Assembly: GCF_014302995.1 (NCBI RefSeq)
Contig: NZ_CP060295.1
Coordinates: 6,687,501-6,751,500 of the forward strand
Origin: Variovorax sp. PAMC26660
GTDB taxonomy: Bacteria; Pseudomonadota; Gammaproteobacteria; Burkholderiales; Burkholderiaceae_C
Direction of reading: 5' to 3'
DNA length: 64,000 nucleotides
Positions 35,519 to 43,648 of this stretch are shown in pieces. The notes under the pieces are model-generated. The model was not told where the DNA came from, searched no databases, and worked only from the letters and a program-made list of their open reading frames with translations. A program made the translations under genes and the position numbers. Position 1 is the stretch's first letter, and each line of letters begins with the position of its first letter.

Positions 35519-36220
35519 CTATCCTTGGTTCGACTTTTCTGCGCTCATCCCAAATTGAACCTGGTTGGCTGGCTCGACACGCACGAACGGCACCGAGCCT
35601 GCCGAGGCGTCCAGAACTTGGACTTCAGGCCGCGGGCCGCGTGCGGTTCCTTGGCTGAAGCCCGTACGCAACCAGCCCTGCACTGCGTCGCGGTCCCCAT
35701 TGGGCACGCTGACCAGCACGCGGGAAGGATCCGTGCGCGACGAGGCAAGTTTGCCGGCCAGTTCAACACTGCGTTGCACGTCCGGGCTTCGGCGCGCCAA
35801 CAAATTGGACGGCAACCCCACAGTGGTTCCTTTCCACGCGTTCACAGCTTCCGGGCGACCCTGGTCGTTGGCACGCTGGATCGGAGCAATATCTGTAACG
35901 ACCGCCATGTGGTTGGCGCGCATCGCGTCATCAAATGCCTGGGCTTCTGCCAAGTCCTTCTGTTTACCGTTGCGCCAGCCAATAAAACCTCCGACGGCGC
36001 CCACCGCCACCGCAGCAGTTGCGCACGAGGAGCCCTTACCGCCGACAGCCCTACAGGCAGCGAAGCCAGCCAGTGCGCCGATGCCCGCGCCCAGAGCAGC
36101 TTGGTCCGTTGCGTTCGAGCCAGTGACAGTTCTGCCCTGGTTGTTTGCGCAGCCAGACGCCGCAAATAGGAGAGCAGTAAAAACTGCAACGGATGAAAGT
36201 CGGAAACGCGTGGTCATCAT
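35519..36220 (-). CDS. Glycine-zipper outer membrane lipoprotein-like protein
   Basis: 233 residues. The signal MMTTRFRLSSVAVFTALLFA ends in the lipobox AASGC, so Cys24 or so is lipidated. Next is a glycine-zipper segment ALGAGIGALAGFAAC...AVAVGAVGGFIGWRNGK, of the YMGG/Rick_17kDa type that can insert in or span membranes, then a soluble charged region of about 140 residues. The start ATGATG overlaps the stop of the upstream zinc-ribbon gene, so it is the last cistron of the SPFH operon. Role unknown; the context suggests envelope integrity. Confidence 0.75.
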   Translation of the reverse strand: MMTTRFRLSSVAVFTALLFAASGCANNQGRTVTGSNATDQAALGAGIGALAGFAACRAVGGKGSSCATAAVAVGAVGGFIGWRNGKQKDLAEAQAFDDAMRANHMAVVTDIAPIQRANDQGRPEAVNAWKGTTVGLPSNLLARRSPDVQRSVELAGKLASSRTDPSRVLVSVPNGDRDAVQGWLRTGFSQGTARGPRPEVQVLDASAGSVPFVRVEPANQVQFGMSAEKSNQG

Positions 36221-38391
36221 TTCTGGCTCAGTTCTCTGAGTTGTTGTTCAAGTTGCCGATTCATCTGCTTCGCGTAGGCCTCTTCAGCTTTGATCTGCGA
36301 AGGAGGTGCGTCTGTGCGTGCCGGTCGCGGCGACATGGCACGCGCCGGAACGTCCGCGCGAGCCGTCGTTACGTTATCGCCCAGCGTCGGAATCTCATCT
36401 GCCGCGGAAAGGACGGCGCTGGCGACTGCGCGGGCTGCATCGGAGCGCCCGTTCTGCGCCTGTTCGCCCAGAAACGTGAGCGTCTTCTGGCGACTGCCCG
36501 AATAGTGCAGCGCTAACGAAAGCGCGGCCGCCGATGCCGCACGGTCGCCTGTTTCTGCAAGCGACGCGGACAAGTTCGCCCACGCAGCCACACGACGCGG
36601 CGCGAGGAGCAAAGTCTCGTTCAAGGCGTCGATCGCCTCGGCATGTGCTCCGCTCTCCTGGTAGGCGAAGGCAAGGTTATTCACGATCTCAGGATCAACT
36701 GCATCGGCTTTGACGCCGCGCGTGAACGCCTCGATCGCGGCCTGGTTCTCTCCGCGCTGCAAAGCGCTTTTACCTTCGGCATTCGCGGCGCGTCCGGCCG
36801 AACGATCCCGATTCACGTTGCGCAGCGCCAGCGGCGCAGCAGTCGCCGAATCGACGACGTCCCATTGGTGCTTGCTTGCGGCGATCAGCATTTGCATCAA
36901 CTGCGGGTCAAACTGGATCGTTGGTGTCGCTGCCACCGGGGCTGCTGGCACCTGTGCGACGACAGGGACCGCCGCCACCGCAGCTACCGCGACGGGTGCA
37001 ACAGGTGCGGCAGAAACGGAAGTCTCGACGCTCTGCGCGCGCTGCTGCGGGGGGACTTGAACCGGCGGGGGTGCCGCAGGTGCTTGGGGCCTGGAGGGCG
37101 TAGATGCGCTCGCATAGCTCGGATTCGGCGAACCCTTGAAACTCGCGGGTATCAGGGGTACCAGGAAGATTGCGGCGGCGATCGACGAGACCGCAGGGAT
37201 GAGCATTGCATCCTTGGACGTCAGTGAAAGAAATGGACGGCTCGGCCTGGTACCGCTCTCGAGCAGCGCCTGGCGCTCGGCAGAACCGAGCTGCAGCGAA
37301 TCCACGCTCTTCAGCTGTCGCTGGCTCAAAAGTGCCTGCCGGATGCCTTTTGAGTACGACAAGATCGAATGCTTGCGCCAGGCGGCGAATACGAATGCAG
37401 CGACCACGGCGCCGGCGGCCAGCCCTGGGCTGAAGGCGATTCGATGCGCTTCCGCGTACGCATAACCGCCACCGGCCGCAAGGAGTGACACGACCAGCGG
37501 CGCATAGCCCCAGCGGATCGCCTTCTTTCGCTCGTGGTCGACCGGCGCGGGATCAGCAACCAGCTTTTCGCCTGTCGTACCATCGGTCCACACGTTGTAG
37601 GTACGGCCCTCGTAGTCATATACGACATGACAAATGGGCAGAAAAACACTGGCGTCGGTCTTGGACGTCGTGGCCTTCCAGCGCCAGTCCTTCTGACGAT
37701 CGCCCTGCGCATGCTGCCTCACTCCCGCATCGATCTGTGCATCGACGAGATCGGACCCGCGCGCGGTGTATGCCTCCTGCGCATTGACGGTGAACGCTTC
37801 GGCTTCGAAGCCTGTCACGTATGACGTATCAAATGGCTTGAGCTCGTCCACTGCCGGGCGTTCCACGAAGATCCGTGGAAGGTCCAATCCGGCTGAGGAC
37901 AGCCGCTCTCCAGCGTAGGCGATGGCTGTGAAGTCACCCCGGTCGGCGCCGTTGACAGGCCGCCAGTCAGTGACGGTCTTCGTCTTGGTGACGGGGCGCG
38001 ATCTTCCTTGTGAGTCCTTTTCGTAAACCGTGTACTGCTCCTGCCGGTCAAAACCGAAGCTTGCGGTCCAATCGGCTTCGTACGTTCCGCGGTAGATGAA
38101 GGCGGGCACATAGAACTGTTCGACCTTGCTGAACACTGCGTGCTCTAGCAGGTTATCTGGTGTCAGGTCTCCCTGCGCAAGATGCGCGTAGACGACATCC
38201 TCGAGCGCGGCCCTTGTAACACCCAGCGGGACCACAAGCTCCGCATTGGATGGTCTTCCATCATCGTTCGGAGCCTGCTCGATCTCGGTGATCGCATCGC
38301 AATACATGCACTTGAGCGCGCGATTGCCGGCCGAGTATTCCAGAGAAGAGCCGCAGCCGCTGCAAATCAGTTTGAGCGTGTTGTTATCCAT
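36217..38391 (-). CDS. Zinc-ribbon membrane protein with TPR-like C-terminus (YdjG-like)
   Basis: 724 residues from ATG 38391. The N-terminus carries a zinc ribbon, CSGCGSSLEY then LKCMYCD (two CxxC pairs), followed by a soluble domain of about 270 residues (ELVVPLGVTRAALEDV, EQFYVPAFIYRG). Two hydrophobic segments (YAPLVVSLLAAGGGYAYA, LAAGAVVAAFVFAAW) and another (MLIPAVSSIAAAIFLVPLI) anchor it. A Pro/Ala/Val-rich spacer leads to a TPR-like pair (AAIEAFTRGVKADAVDPEIV, EAIDALNETLLLAP) and a coiled-coil tail. The ribbon plus membrane layout next to an SPFH-SHOCT protein matches Bacillus YdjG beside YdjI. It follows the membrane gene by 16 bases. Confidence 0.72.
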   Translation of the reverse strand: MDNNTLKLICSGCGSSLEYSAGNRALKCMYCDAITEIEQAPNDDGRPSNAELVVPLGVTRAALEDVVYAHLAQGDLTPDNLLEHAVFSKVEQFYVPAFIYRGTYEADWTASFGFDRQEQYTVYEKDSQGRSRPVTKTKTVTDWRPVNGADRGDFTAIAYAGERLSSAGLDLPRIFVERPAVDELKPFDTSYVTGFEAEAFTVNAQEAYTARGSDLVDAQIDAGVRQHAQGDRQKDWRWKATTSKTDASVFLPICHVVYDYEGRTYNVWTDGTTGEKLVADPAPVDHERKKAIRWGYAPLVVSLLAAGGGYAYAEAHRIAFSPGLAAGAVVAAFVFAAWRKHSILSYSKGIRQALLSQRQLKSVDSLQLGSAERQALLESGTRPSRPFLSLTSKDAMLIPAVSSIAAAIFLVPLIPASFKGSPNPSYASASTPSRPQAPAAPPPVQVPPQQRAQSVETSVSAAPVAPVAVAAVAAVPVVAQVPAAPVAATPTIQFDPQLMQMLIAASKHQWDVVDSATAAPLALRNVNRDRSAGRAANAEGKSALQRGENQAAIEAFTRGVKADAVDPEIVNNLAFAYQESGAHAEAIDALNETLLLAPRRVAAWANLSASLAETGDRAASAAALSLALHYSGSRQKTLTFLGEQAQNGRSDAARAVASAVLSAADEIPTLGDNVTTARADVPARAMSPRPARTDAPPSQIKAEEAYAKQMNRQLEQQLRELSQK

Positions 38392-38407
38392 GAGGTGCTG
38401 TATCGGC

Positions 38408-39097
38408 TCACGCTTTGGAGCGTGATGCCACGAGTTGTTGTTGACGGCGCATGACGAGCGCTTCGATCTCGTCCATTGCTTGTATAAAAGCGGCGTCGCT
38501 TTCCGATGGGGAGAATCCGAGCAACTGAACCAGCTTGGCTCGGATCGCCGCGTCTTCGGCAACCGTCTGGTTCTTGATGCTCGATGCGGTATATCGAAGC
38601 GATTCGATCAGACGTGCACACCGCTCCGTGTGTGGGCGGCCCGCATTGCGCGATGCCGCCTCATTCAGGAGGCCTTGCCACTCCATTCGGTCGCTGTTGT
38701 CGGGCTGGGAAGCCACTGCTTGATCTATCACGCCAGACGAAGCATGGAGAACCAATGCGCTCACGATGAGGCCTGCCGACGTCAAGATTGTCAGCGACCA
38801 GGAAAGCGCGTTGTACCCCGCCAGACCCACCGCAAACGCGGCGAGCGCGCCGAGCAAAGCCAGCGATATCACGGCGCCGCTCGGTCCAATCAGCGCAAGG
38901 CGCGATTCCTCCGACCTGGACGAGGGTGCCAGAGGCGCGGGCAAGTAGAAAAATCCACCCAGCAAAACTGCTACCAATGCGGTAGCTGCAATAACCGGGG
39001 CGCTCCAGACGCCCGATGGCAGCAGTACAACCAGGATGGCAATTGCGGCGAGCGCAACGACGGACCCGGCCAAGCCGAACTTCATTTTCATTGACAT
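38408..39097 (-). CDS. Integral membrane protein of the SPFH operon
   Basis: 229 residues, not a named family. Four hydrophobic helices occupy residues 8-125 (GSVVALAAIAILVVLLPS, VIAATALVAVLLGGFFYL, GAVISLALLGALAAFAVGLA, SLTILTSAGLIVSALVLHA), followed by a cytosolic helical domain with acidic and basic patches (SDAAFIQAMDEIEALVMRRQ). The start has AAGGA upstream. It sits between the SPFH and zinc-ribbon genes with 10- and 16-base gaps, the position of ydjH in Bacillus, though I see no sequence proof of homology. Confidence 0.7.
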   Translation of the reverse strand: MSMKMKFGLAGSVVALAAIAILVVLLPSGVWSAPVIAATALVAVLLGGFFYLPAPLAPSSRSEESRLALIGPSGAVISLALLGALAAFAVGLAGYNALSWSLTILTSAGLIVSALVLHASSGVIDQAVASQPDNSDRMEWQGLLNEAASRNAGRPHTERCARLIESLRYTASSIKNQTVAEDAAIRAKLVQLLGFSPSESDAAFIQAMDEIEALVMRRQQQLVASRSKA

Positions 39098-39107
39098 GGG
39101 GGATCCT

Positions 39108-40184
39108 TCAGCTCGCGAGGATTCGAGCTTTTTCGCTATCGAACTCCGCGTCTGTCAAAACGCCGGATTGCTTCAATTCCGCCAACTCCTTCAGGAGTCG
39201 GATCCGTTCCGACGGCCCCACGCTGGCTGGGGCGGCAACAGGCGGTGGCGGCGGGGCGTGAGGAACCGCCTCCGGGGCAGATGCTGGGGGCGGCGGCGCT
39301 GCGTATGGCCGGATGTCGGCTGCAGCCTGGGCAAAGTTGCTGCCGATGCTCGGGCCCATGCCAATGCCCATTCCCAATCCCAAACCGGCGCCCATGACAC
39401 CGCCGGCAGTACCTTCATTACCTGCGGCGGTCTCCATCACATTGAAGCTGCGTTCTTGCTGGTATGTGAAACCAATAATTCCCATCTCGGCGCGCTTGGC
39501 GAGCGCCTTGCGCAGCGTGATCACCGCCTCGTCGTTTTCCGGGACGTTGATAGAGTGGATATTGAACTGAGCAAGCGCCACGCCATATTCGGCAAGCTCA
39601 GGGATAAGTGCGGCCTTGAGAGACGCCGACAGCGTATCAAGCTGCGTAGCGACCTCCAGAATCGAAATGCCTGCGCGAGCGATGCAAGTCGCGATTTCGG
39701 TCTTGATCCGCGTGATCAGGACGCCTTTGAGGTAGCTGGAAAGCGTGTCGACGTCAAACCCCGGCAGCGTGCCCACGAGTTTGAGAAGAAAGCGCTTCGA
39801 ATCCACAATCCGAATGCCGTACTGCCCGAAAGCGCGCACCGGAATCATGATGCCGTACTTGGGATCTTGAAGCGGAATTGCATCGGCCGTGCCCCACTTC
39901 ACGTCCAGGTTGGTGACGCGATTGACGTACCAAACTTCTGCGCTGAACGGTGATTTACCCCCGAAAGGTATGCCGATCAGCGAGCGCAGGAGGGGTAGGT
40001 TTTCAGTGCTGAGCGTGTGTCTGCCTGCACCGAACGGGCCGTCATAGACGCCCCCACGCACAAGAAATGCTTCTTGAGACTCACTGACGATGAGCTGCGT
40101 CCAAGTGGAGAGCTCGGTGCTCGGATATTTCCATGCAACGATGTTTGGGGTGCCATCCCACTTCACCAGATCTATTACTGCCAC
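39108..40184 (-). CDS. SPFH domain protein with C-terminal SHOCT (YdjI-like)
   Basis: 358 residues from GTG 40184, chosen over GTG 40193 because GGTGGAG lies at the right distance. SPFH region: DLVKWDGTPNIVAWKYPST, QLIVSESQEAFLVRGGVYDG, then SAEVWYVNRVTNLDVKWGTA, the wording of the YdjI/virion-core-like SPFH branch. A Gly/Met-rich linker (MGAGLGLGMGIGMGPSIG) and Pro/Ala spacer lead to a SHOCT bihelix at the C-terminus: RIRLLKELAELKQSGVLTD. In Bacillus, YdjG/YdjI recruit PspA to stressed membranes. First gene of a four-gene operon; no pspA is in the window. Confidence 0.85.
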   Translation of the reverse strand: MAVIDLVKWDGTPNIVAWKYPSTELSTWTQLIVSESQEAFLVRGGVYDGPFGAGRHTLSTENLPLLRSLIGIPFGGKSPFSAEVWYVNRVTNLDVKWGTADAIPLQDPKYGIMIPVRAFGQYGIRIVDSKRFLLKLVGTLPGFDVDTLSSYLKGVLITRIKTEIATCIARAGISILEVATQLDTLSASLKAALIPELAEYGVALAQFNIHSINVPENDEAVITLRKALAKRAEMGIIGFTYQQERSFNVMETAAGNEGTAGGVMGAGLGLGMGIGMGPSIGSNFAQAAADIRPYAAPPPPASAPEAVPHAPPPPPVAAPASVGPSERIRLLKELAELKQSGVLTDAEFDSEKARILAS

Positions 40185-40193
40185 GCGCTCCAC

Positions 40194-40369
40194 CTTTGTA
40201 GTTTTGTATTAATCGTAACATCGTGAAACGATAAATGTCAGAAATTTCTTACCAACAGGCGGCAACGTGCGGTTCTTCACGCTTTTGGCGTTTTGGGTCT
40301 GAGGGTGACCTAACAAACCGCGGACTTGACGGGCACTGCGACCGACGCGCATCGCGCATCGGACGACAA
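40194..40369. other. Upstream region of the SPFH operon
   Basis: Holds the promoter of the minus-strand SPFH operon; AT-rich patch 40195-40250. No gene seen. Confidence 0.4.
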
Positions 40370-40561
40370 ACTGATTGTCGAGATGCAATAGGTTATTCCC
40401 GCCAAGTCGGGAAACTGGAGGTCTGTAGCCCAAGGCCGAATGCGGCCTCTCCAGGCGTTGTAATAGCTCAGGAACGCAGCCAACCATGTTGTGCGCTCCT
40501 TGCTATTGGCCGAGACGCGGCCATAGGCCCCCTCGCGCAGACAGGTCTGGATGAATCGCTC
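40370..40561 (-). mobile_element. IS481-type transposase C-terminal remnant
   Basis: Minus strand reads ERFIQTCLREGAYGRVSANS then, after a frame change near 40460, ERPHSALGYRPPVSRLGGNN. Both are the well-known end of IS481-like DDE transposases. No N-terminal part or inverted repeats remain. Confidence 0.72.
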
Positions 40562-40584
40562 GAGGTGCTCACCGATGTCCAGCG

Positions 40585-40752
40585 GGCCGCGCGCTTCTAC
40601 GACTTCGCGGACAGCCGTGCCGGCGAGCATGCTCGAGCGTTCCTGCAACGGGGCAATGAGCCATGGAAGGGCAAGCTGGTCTGCGATGACTATGCGGGGT
40701 ACAAGGCCAGCTTCACCCAAGGCATCACCGAGGTCGGCTGCGCGGCCCAGCC
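40585..40752 (+). mobile_element. IS66-type transposase internal remnant
   Basis: Plus strand reads FYDFADSRAGEHARAFL and GKLVCDDYAGYKASFTQGIT followed by EVGCAAQ, the catalytic-core segment of IS66 transposases. It butts against the IS481 scrap, so one element probably inserted into or recombined with the other before both decayed. Confidence 0.72.
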
Positions 40753-40923
40753 CCCACCCAGCTCTGGTGCGTTGTATATATCTCTCTTGATAGCTGTCAT
40801 TTGCGACCGGCTGCTCCTAGCCGATGGCCGCTACACGCTCTGAGTCCAGATGCGTTCTAGGGATGGTTGGAGATCAGCGCGATGGCAGTCTGCAATGCGG
40901 CAGAAGTTCGTCGAAAAGTCGAG

Positions 40924-41448
40924 CTACTTCCGAGCATCCTCTTTCGGCCTCTTCAACTGTCGAAAATCAATCTCGGCAAGGATCACCGGTGGAAAGCTAG
41001 CCTTCATTACAAGGTCAGTCACGTTCGCGCGTAGGTACGGGTAGAGCAACTGCGGTAGCGTGACCTTCTTCTGTATTTCCATCTCCGCCGGCGAAAGGCC
41101 CTTGATCTCAAACACGCCCGCCTGGGTTGCACTCAGTGTGAAGACAACGCCTTTGGCATTGATCACTGAAATCTTCGCGAGCACGGAAACTTCGATCAGG
41201 TCCTTGCCGATGTCCTGGGTCGAGGTATCGATCATGATGTTGACATCGGGCAACTCTGTTTCGAGAAACACATAGGGCGATCTGGGCTGCTCCACAAATG
41301 CCTGCTTCAGATAGATTCGCTCGATCTTGAAGAACTTGGCATCTTGCGCCTGGACGCCGAACGACAAGCTCCAGCAGATTAAGGCCTCGAGAACCAAGAA
41401 CCACAAGGCCGAGACGCGGCACGTTCGTATTGATTGAAAGGCAAACAT
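40924..41448 (-). CDS. SecB-fold protein with N-terminal signal peptide (putative periplasmic chaperone)
   Basis: 174 residues from ATG 41448. Residues 1-34 form a signal peptide (basic RTCR, core VSALWFLVLEALICWSLSFG, cleavage AQA near residue 35). The mature part reads as SecB: FLETELPDVNIMIDTSTQDI, EVSVLAKISVINAKGVVFTL, the GVFEIKGLSPAEM turn, LPQLLYPYLRANVTDLVMKA and SFPPVILAEIDF, which is the SecB PYxRxxIxxxVxxGxFPxLxLxPxxF block. Cytosolic SecB keeps preproteins unfolded for SecA; an exported version cannot do that and could instead hold secreted polypeptides in the periplasm. It is the last gene of the two-partner secretion cluster, so the 3487-aa exoprotein is a candidate client. Homology is clear, role is inferred. 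Confidence 0.75.
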   Translation of the reverse strand: MFAFQSIRTCRVSALWFLVLEALICWSLSFGVQAQDAKFFKIERIYLKQAFVEQPRSPYVFLETELPDVNIMIDTSTQDIGKDLIEVSVLAKISVINAKGVVFTLSATQAGVFEIKGLSPAEMEIQKKVTLPQLLYPYLRANVTDLVMKASFPPVILAEIDFRQLKRPKEDARK

Positions 41449-41585
41449 GTCGATGCGCGTCAGGATATGAAGATGGAAGTCCTTGCCAGCCGTATGCGTG
41501 GTCGCATCAACAGCCAGCTTTCTGTTCCACGGAGCGTGGTCGGACAGCATAAGCGAGGAGCGGGGGCCACAACAGTCGTCCACCA

Positions 41586-41613
41586 ACCGACGACCGACGA
41601 CCGACGACCGACG
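41586..41613. repeat. Four tandem copies of the heptamer ACCGACG
   Basis: A short perfect tandem array in the 253-base gap between the SecB-like and AP2 genes. No function suggested; slippage-prone. Confidence 0.8.
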
Positions 41614-41701
41614 AATGATCCTCATCAGCCTCACTGAATCATCTACCCAAGCTCACCGATCTGGGCCAGTGAGCCGCGAAATGCCTCACTGAGGTCGTTG
41701 C

Positions 41702-42145
41702 TCACGCATTCCGTGATAGCAGCCACTGCTTCATTTGCTCAAGTTGCTTTTCACGAGCTTCGATGGCCAAGTCCTGAGCACGCTCTCCGTAGCGCCCGAT
41801 ACTGAACGATCTGTTCAAGTTTCGACCGTCAACACGTGTCTGGGCTCGCCAAACGGAGGGGGCACCATCTGGAGCCCAACGAATGCAGGTCACGCCGGCG
41901 ATGCCGCTGGGCGAATCGACGCGCGGCTTGGATGCCTGTACATAGCGGGGCGTCAACGGCTTCTTGGCCTCAACCTCGTCGCGCCATTGCTTGGCAACCT
42001 TCAGCGAAGCGCGAACTCCACTGTGCGTGCTGAACAAGAACACTCGGCGGTGGCGTTGGCCCTGTCGAATGATCGAGACTTCCCAGCGGTCTTCCATGCG
42101 CCAAATGCCGCGCATGGACGGTGGATTCGGTATGCCCTTTGGCAT
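41702..42145 (-). CDS. AP2-domain-like DNA-binding protein
   Basis: 147 residues from ATG 42145, which has TTGGAG upstream. The C-terminal half resembles an AP2/ERF fold as found in bacterial and phage proteins: SGIAGVTCIRWAPDGAPSVW then RAQTRVDGRNLNRSFSIGRY, with an alpha helix ERAQDLAIEAREKQLEQM. The first half (GIWRMEDRWEVSIIRQGQRH...ASLKVAKQWRDEVEA) may be a diverged second copy of the same fold. Bacterial AP2 domains occur alone as putative regulators or in homing endonucleases; no HNH motif is seen here. It lies among the secretion-accessory genes and could regulate them. Confidence 0.65.
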   Translation of the reverse strand: MPKGIPNPPSMRGIWRMEDRWEVSIIRQGQRHRRVFLFSTHSGVRASLKVAKQWRDEVEAKKPLTPRYVQASKPRVDSPSGIAGVTCIRWAPDGAPSVWRAQTRVDGRNLNRSFSIGRYGERAQDLAIEAREKQLEQMKQWLLSRNA

Positions 42146-42191
42146 GATTGAGTCTCCAACAAGCCAGCAACTCGCGACGAGTGCGCGTGAA

Positions 42192-42788
42192 TCAGAACTG
42201 AGGAACTGCAGGAGGACGCTTTTTAAGCGCCTCCTCAGGCGTGATAAATCTGGTGCAGATGGGGGACGCCAAGTCGGCGGCAAGTCGCTGGATAGGCACG
42301 GAGGTCTGCTGCCCGCCGGCGCCCTCTTCTTTCATGACGGCTAAACCGCACTTCTCCGCCGACACTTCCTTGCCGAAGAACGTGTCACCCTTGGGGTCGA
42401 TGAAACGGCCGCCGACGAACCGATAGCGCTCGCCGTTCTCCGGACGAAATGAAAAAGTGATGCGACAAATCTTGCCAAACGACGGTGCTGCGTATTCCAG
42501 GATGACATCTTGGTCTGTGCGCAGGAGATGCGACACCGATGGGTCGGAGCGCGACGACACCATACCCAGAAAAGATGGCCCCTCGGCAAGCCCTTGAGAG
42601 TGAGTCATGCATCCTTTTTCGTTGAGCAGGAGGATGCGAAGACGATCCTTTGTATCGATCCTGAGTTCCGCATGAGGCTCGTCTGCTGTTGGCGTTCGAT
42701 AGCCCGCAAAGATGCACCCGCTCAGCAGCGTCACAGAGATCAGAAGTTGCACAGATAGCCAAAGGGCGCCTCCCAGTTTGGTTTTCAT
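42192..42788 (-). CDS. Hypothetical lipoprotein of the two-partner secretion cluster
   Basis: 198 residues. Signal MKTKLGGALWLSVQLLISVT ends in lipobox LLSGC, giving a lipidated Cys at residue 25. The mature domain is beta-rich with paired cysteines (KGCMTHSQG, GKICRITFSFRPENGERYRF, EKCGLAVM) and ends in a basic tail with ICTRFITPEEALKKRPP. No family recognised. It starts 11 bases upstream of the TpsB-tail remnant stop on the same strand and continues the operon toward the AP2 gene. Confidence 0.65.
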   Translation of the reverse strand: MKTKLGGALWLSVQLLISVTLLSGCIFAGYRTPTADEPHAELRIDTKDRLRILLLNEKGCMTHSQGLAEGPSFLGMVSSRSDPSVSHLLRTDQDVILEYAAPSFGKICRITFSFRPENGERYRFVGGRFIDPKGDTFFGKEVSAEKCGLAVMKEEGAGGQQTSVPIQRLAADLASPICTRFITPEEALKKRPPAVPQF

Positions 42789-42798
42789 TTTTCTTGAA

Positions 42799-42921
42799 TC
42801 AGTAGGTCGCGTTGAGATTGAAGGCCACTCTGACGCCCCCGGCAGTCTTGGGCACGATCGTGCGCTTTCCGCGGGTCAAATCAGGACTCACGCCAAGATT
42901 GAGCGCACCAGCTGAGGTCAT
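42799..42921 (-). pseudogene. Remnant of a second TpsB-type barrel C-terminus
   Basis: A 40-codon frame whose ATG overlaps the preceding stop (ATGA). Its end GGVRVAFNLNATY matches the end of the TpsB in this locus (AKVTLGFNLNASF), and VSPDLTRGKRTIVPK looks like the adjoining strand. It seems to be the last strand or two of another outer membrane barrel gene, left after deletion. Confidence 0.5.
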
Positions 42922-43631
42922 AACTTCATCTTCTCAGCCAGTTGCTCGACGCAAGGATCCACATAAGCTGCTAAGCCCGCTTTGATGCCTTCTCCATTGT
43001 TCGCAACGAGCTGATCGAACTTCTGCATCGGTGGTGACTTGACCGGAATGCAGCGAGCCTCCGCGAGCACAGCGTGCGAGCGCGCGTCGATCAGTCGAGC
43101 CCAACTGATGCTCATGACAAAAAAATTCGTTGGTTCCTTCGGCGTGTAGTTCAAGCCGAAAACCTGGCTTCGCACATCGAGGATCATGTCGGTCGTCGGT
43201 GCCGATGCGATCACGGCGTCGACAGTTTGTGTGACCGGCGCGGGTGTGGCCGGCACCTCGGTCATGCGATAGGTCGTGCGCAGCCGCGTGGCGAGCCCTT
43301 GGCCGATCGGCAGAGCCGGATCGGCAATGGCGAACTCTTTGACCATGCGATCACCATCGCTGGCTTGAGACGATGCACGCGCTACGCCACCAATTGCGCC
43401 GCCGACCATGCCTCCGACCGCGCCAACCGCGGTGTCCTTCCAATCTGGCGGTGTGCGAGCCAAAAAGCTGGGCGATTCTGGTACGGCCAATGCCAATCGT
43501 GCGCCATTCAATGATGCGGTGCTGGCGATTGGCGCAGCGGGTGCGTTCAGATTTTGACCGCTCGCTGCGCTGCCATACAACACACCAAGAGTGAGCAGCG
43601 CAGCCATTTTTGCAAACATTTGCTTGTTCAT
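42918..43631 (-). CDS. Exported hypothetical protein of the two-partner secretion cluster
   Basis: 237 residues from ATG 43631, with AAAGGGAAC upstream. Signal MNKQMFAKMAALLTLGVLYG, cleavage near ASGQ. A small glycine-zipper-like stretch (AVGAVGGMVGGAIGGVA) could dip into a membrane. The remaining domain has RTTYRMTEVPATPAPVTQTV and DMILDVRSQVFGLNYTPKEP and ends VDPCVEQLAEKMKL. It begins 17 bases after the TpsB stop, so it is co-transcribed. Not recognised; its constant proximity to TpsB suggests an outer membrane or periplasmic accessory part. Confidence 0.65.
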   Translation of the reverse strand: MNKQMFAKMAALLTLGVLYGSAASGQNLNAPAAPIASTASLNGARLALAVPESPSFLARTPPDWKDTAVGAVGGMVGGAIGGVARASSQASDGDRMVKEFAIADPALPIGQGLATRLRTTYRMTEVPATPAPVTQTVDAVIASAPTTDMILDVRSQVFGLNYTPKEPTNFFVMSISWARLIDARSHAVLAEARCIPVKSPPMQKFDQLVANNGEGIKAGLAAYVDPCVEQLAEKMKL

Positions 43632-43648
43632 TTTTATGTTCCCTTTGG

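Noticed and set aside
41586..41613. Heptamer tandem repeat as phase-variation site
   Set aside because: It lies outside any coding frame I can support and upstream spacing does not fit a promoter, so only a simple repeat is recorded.
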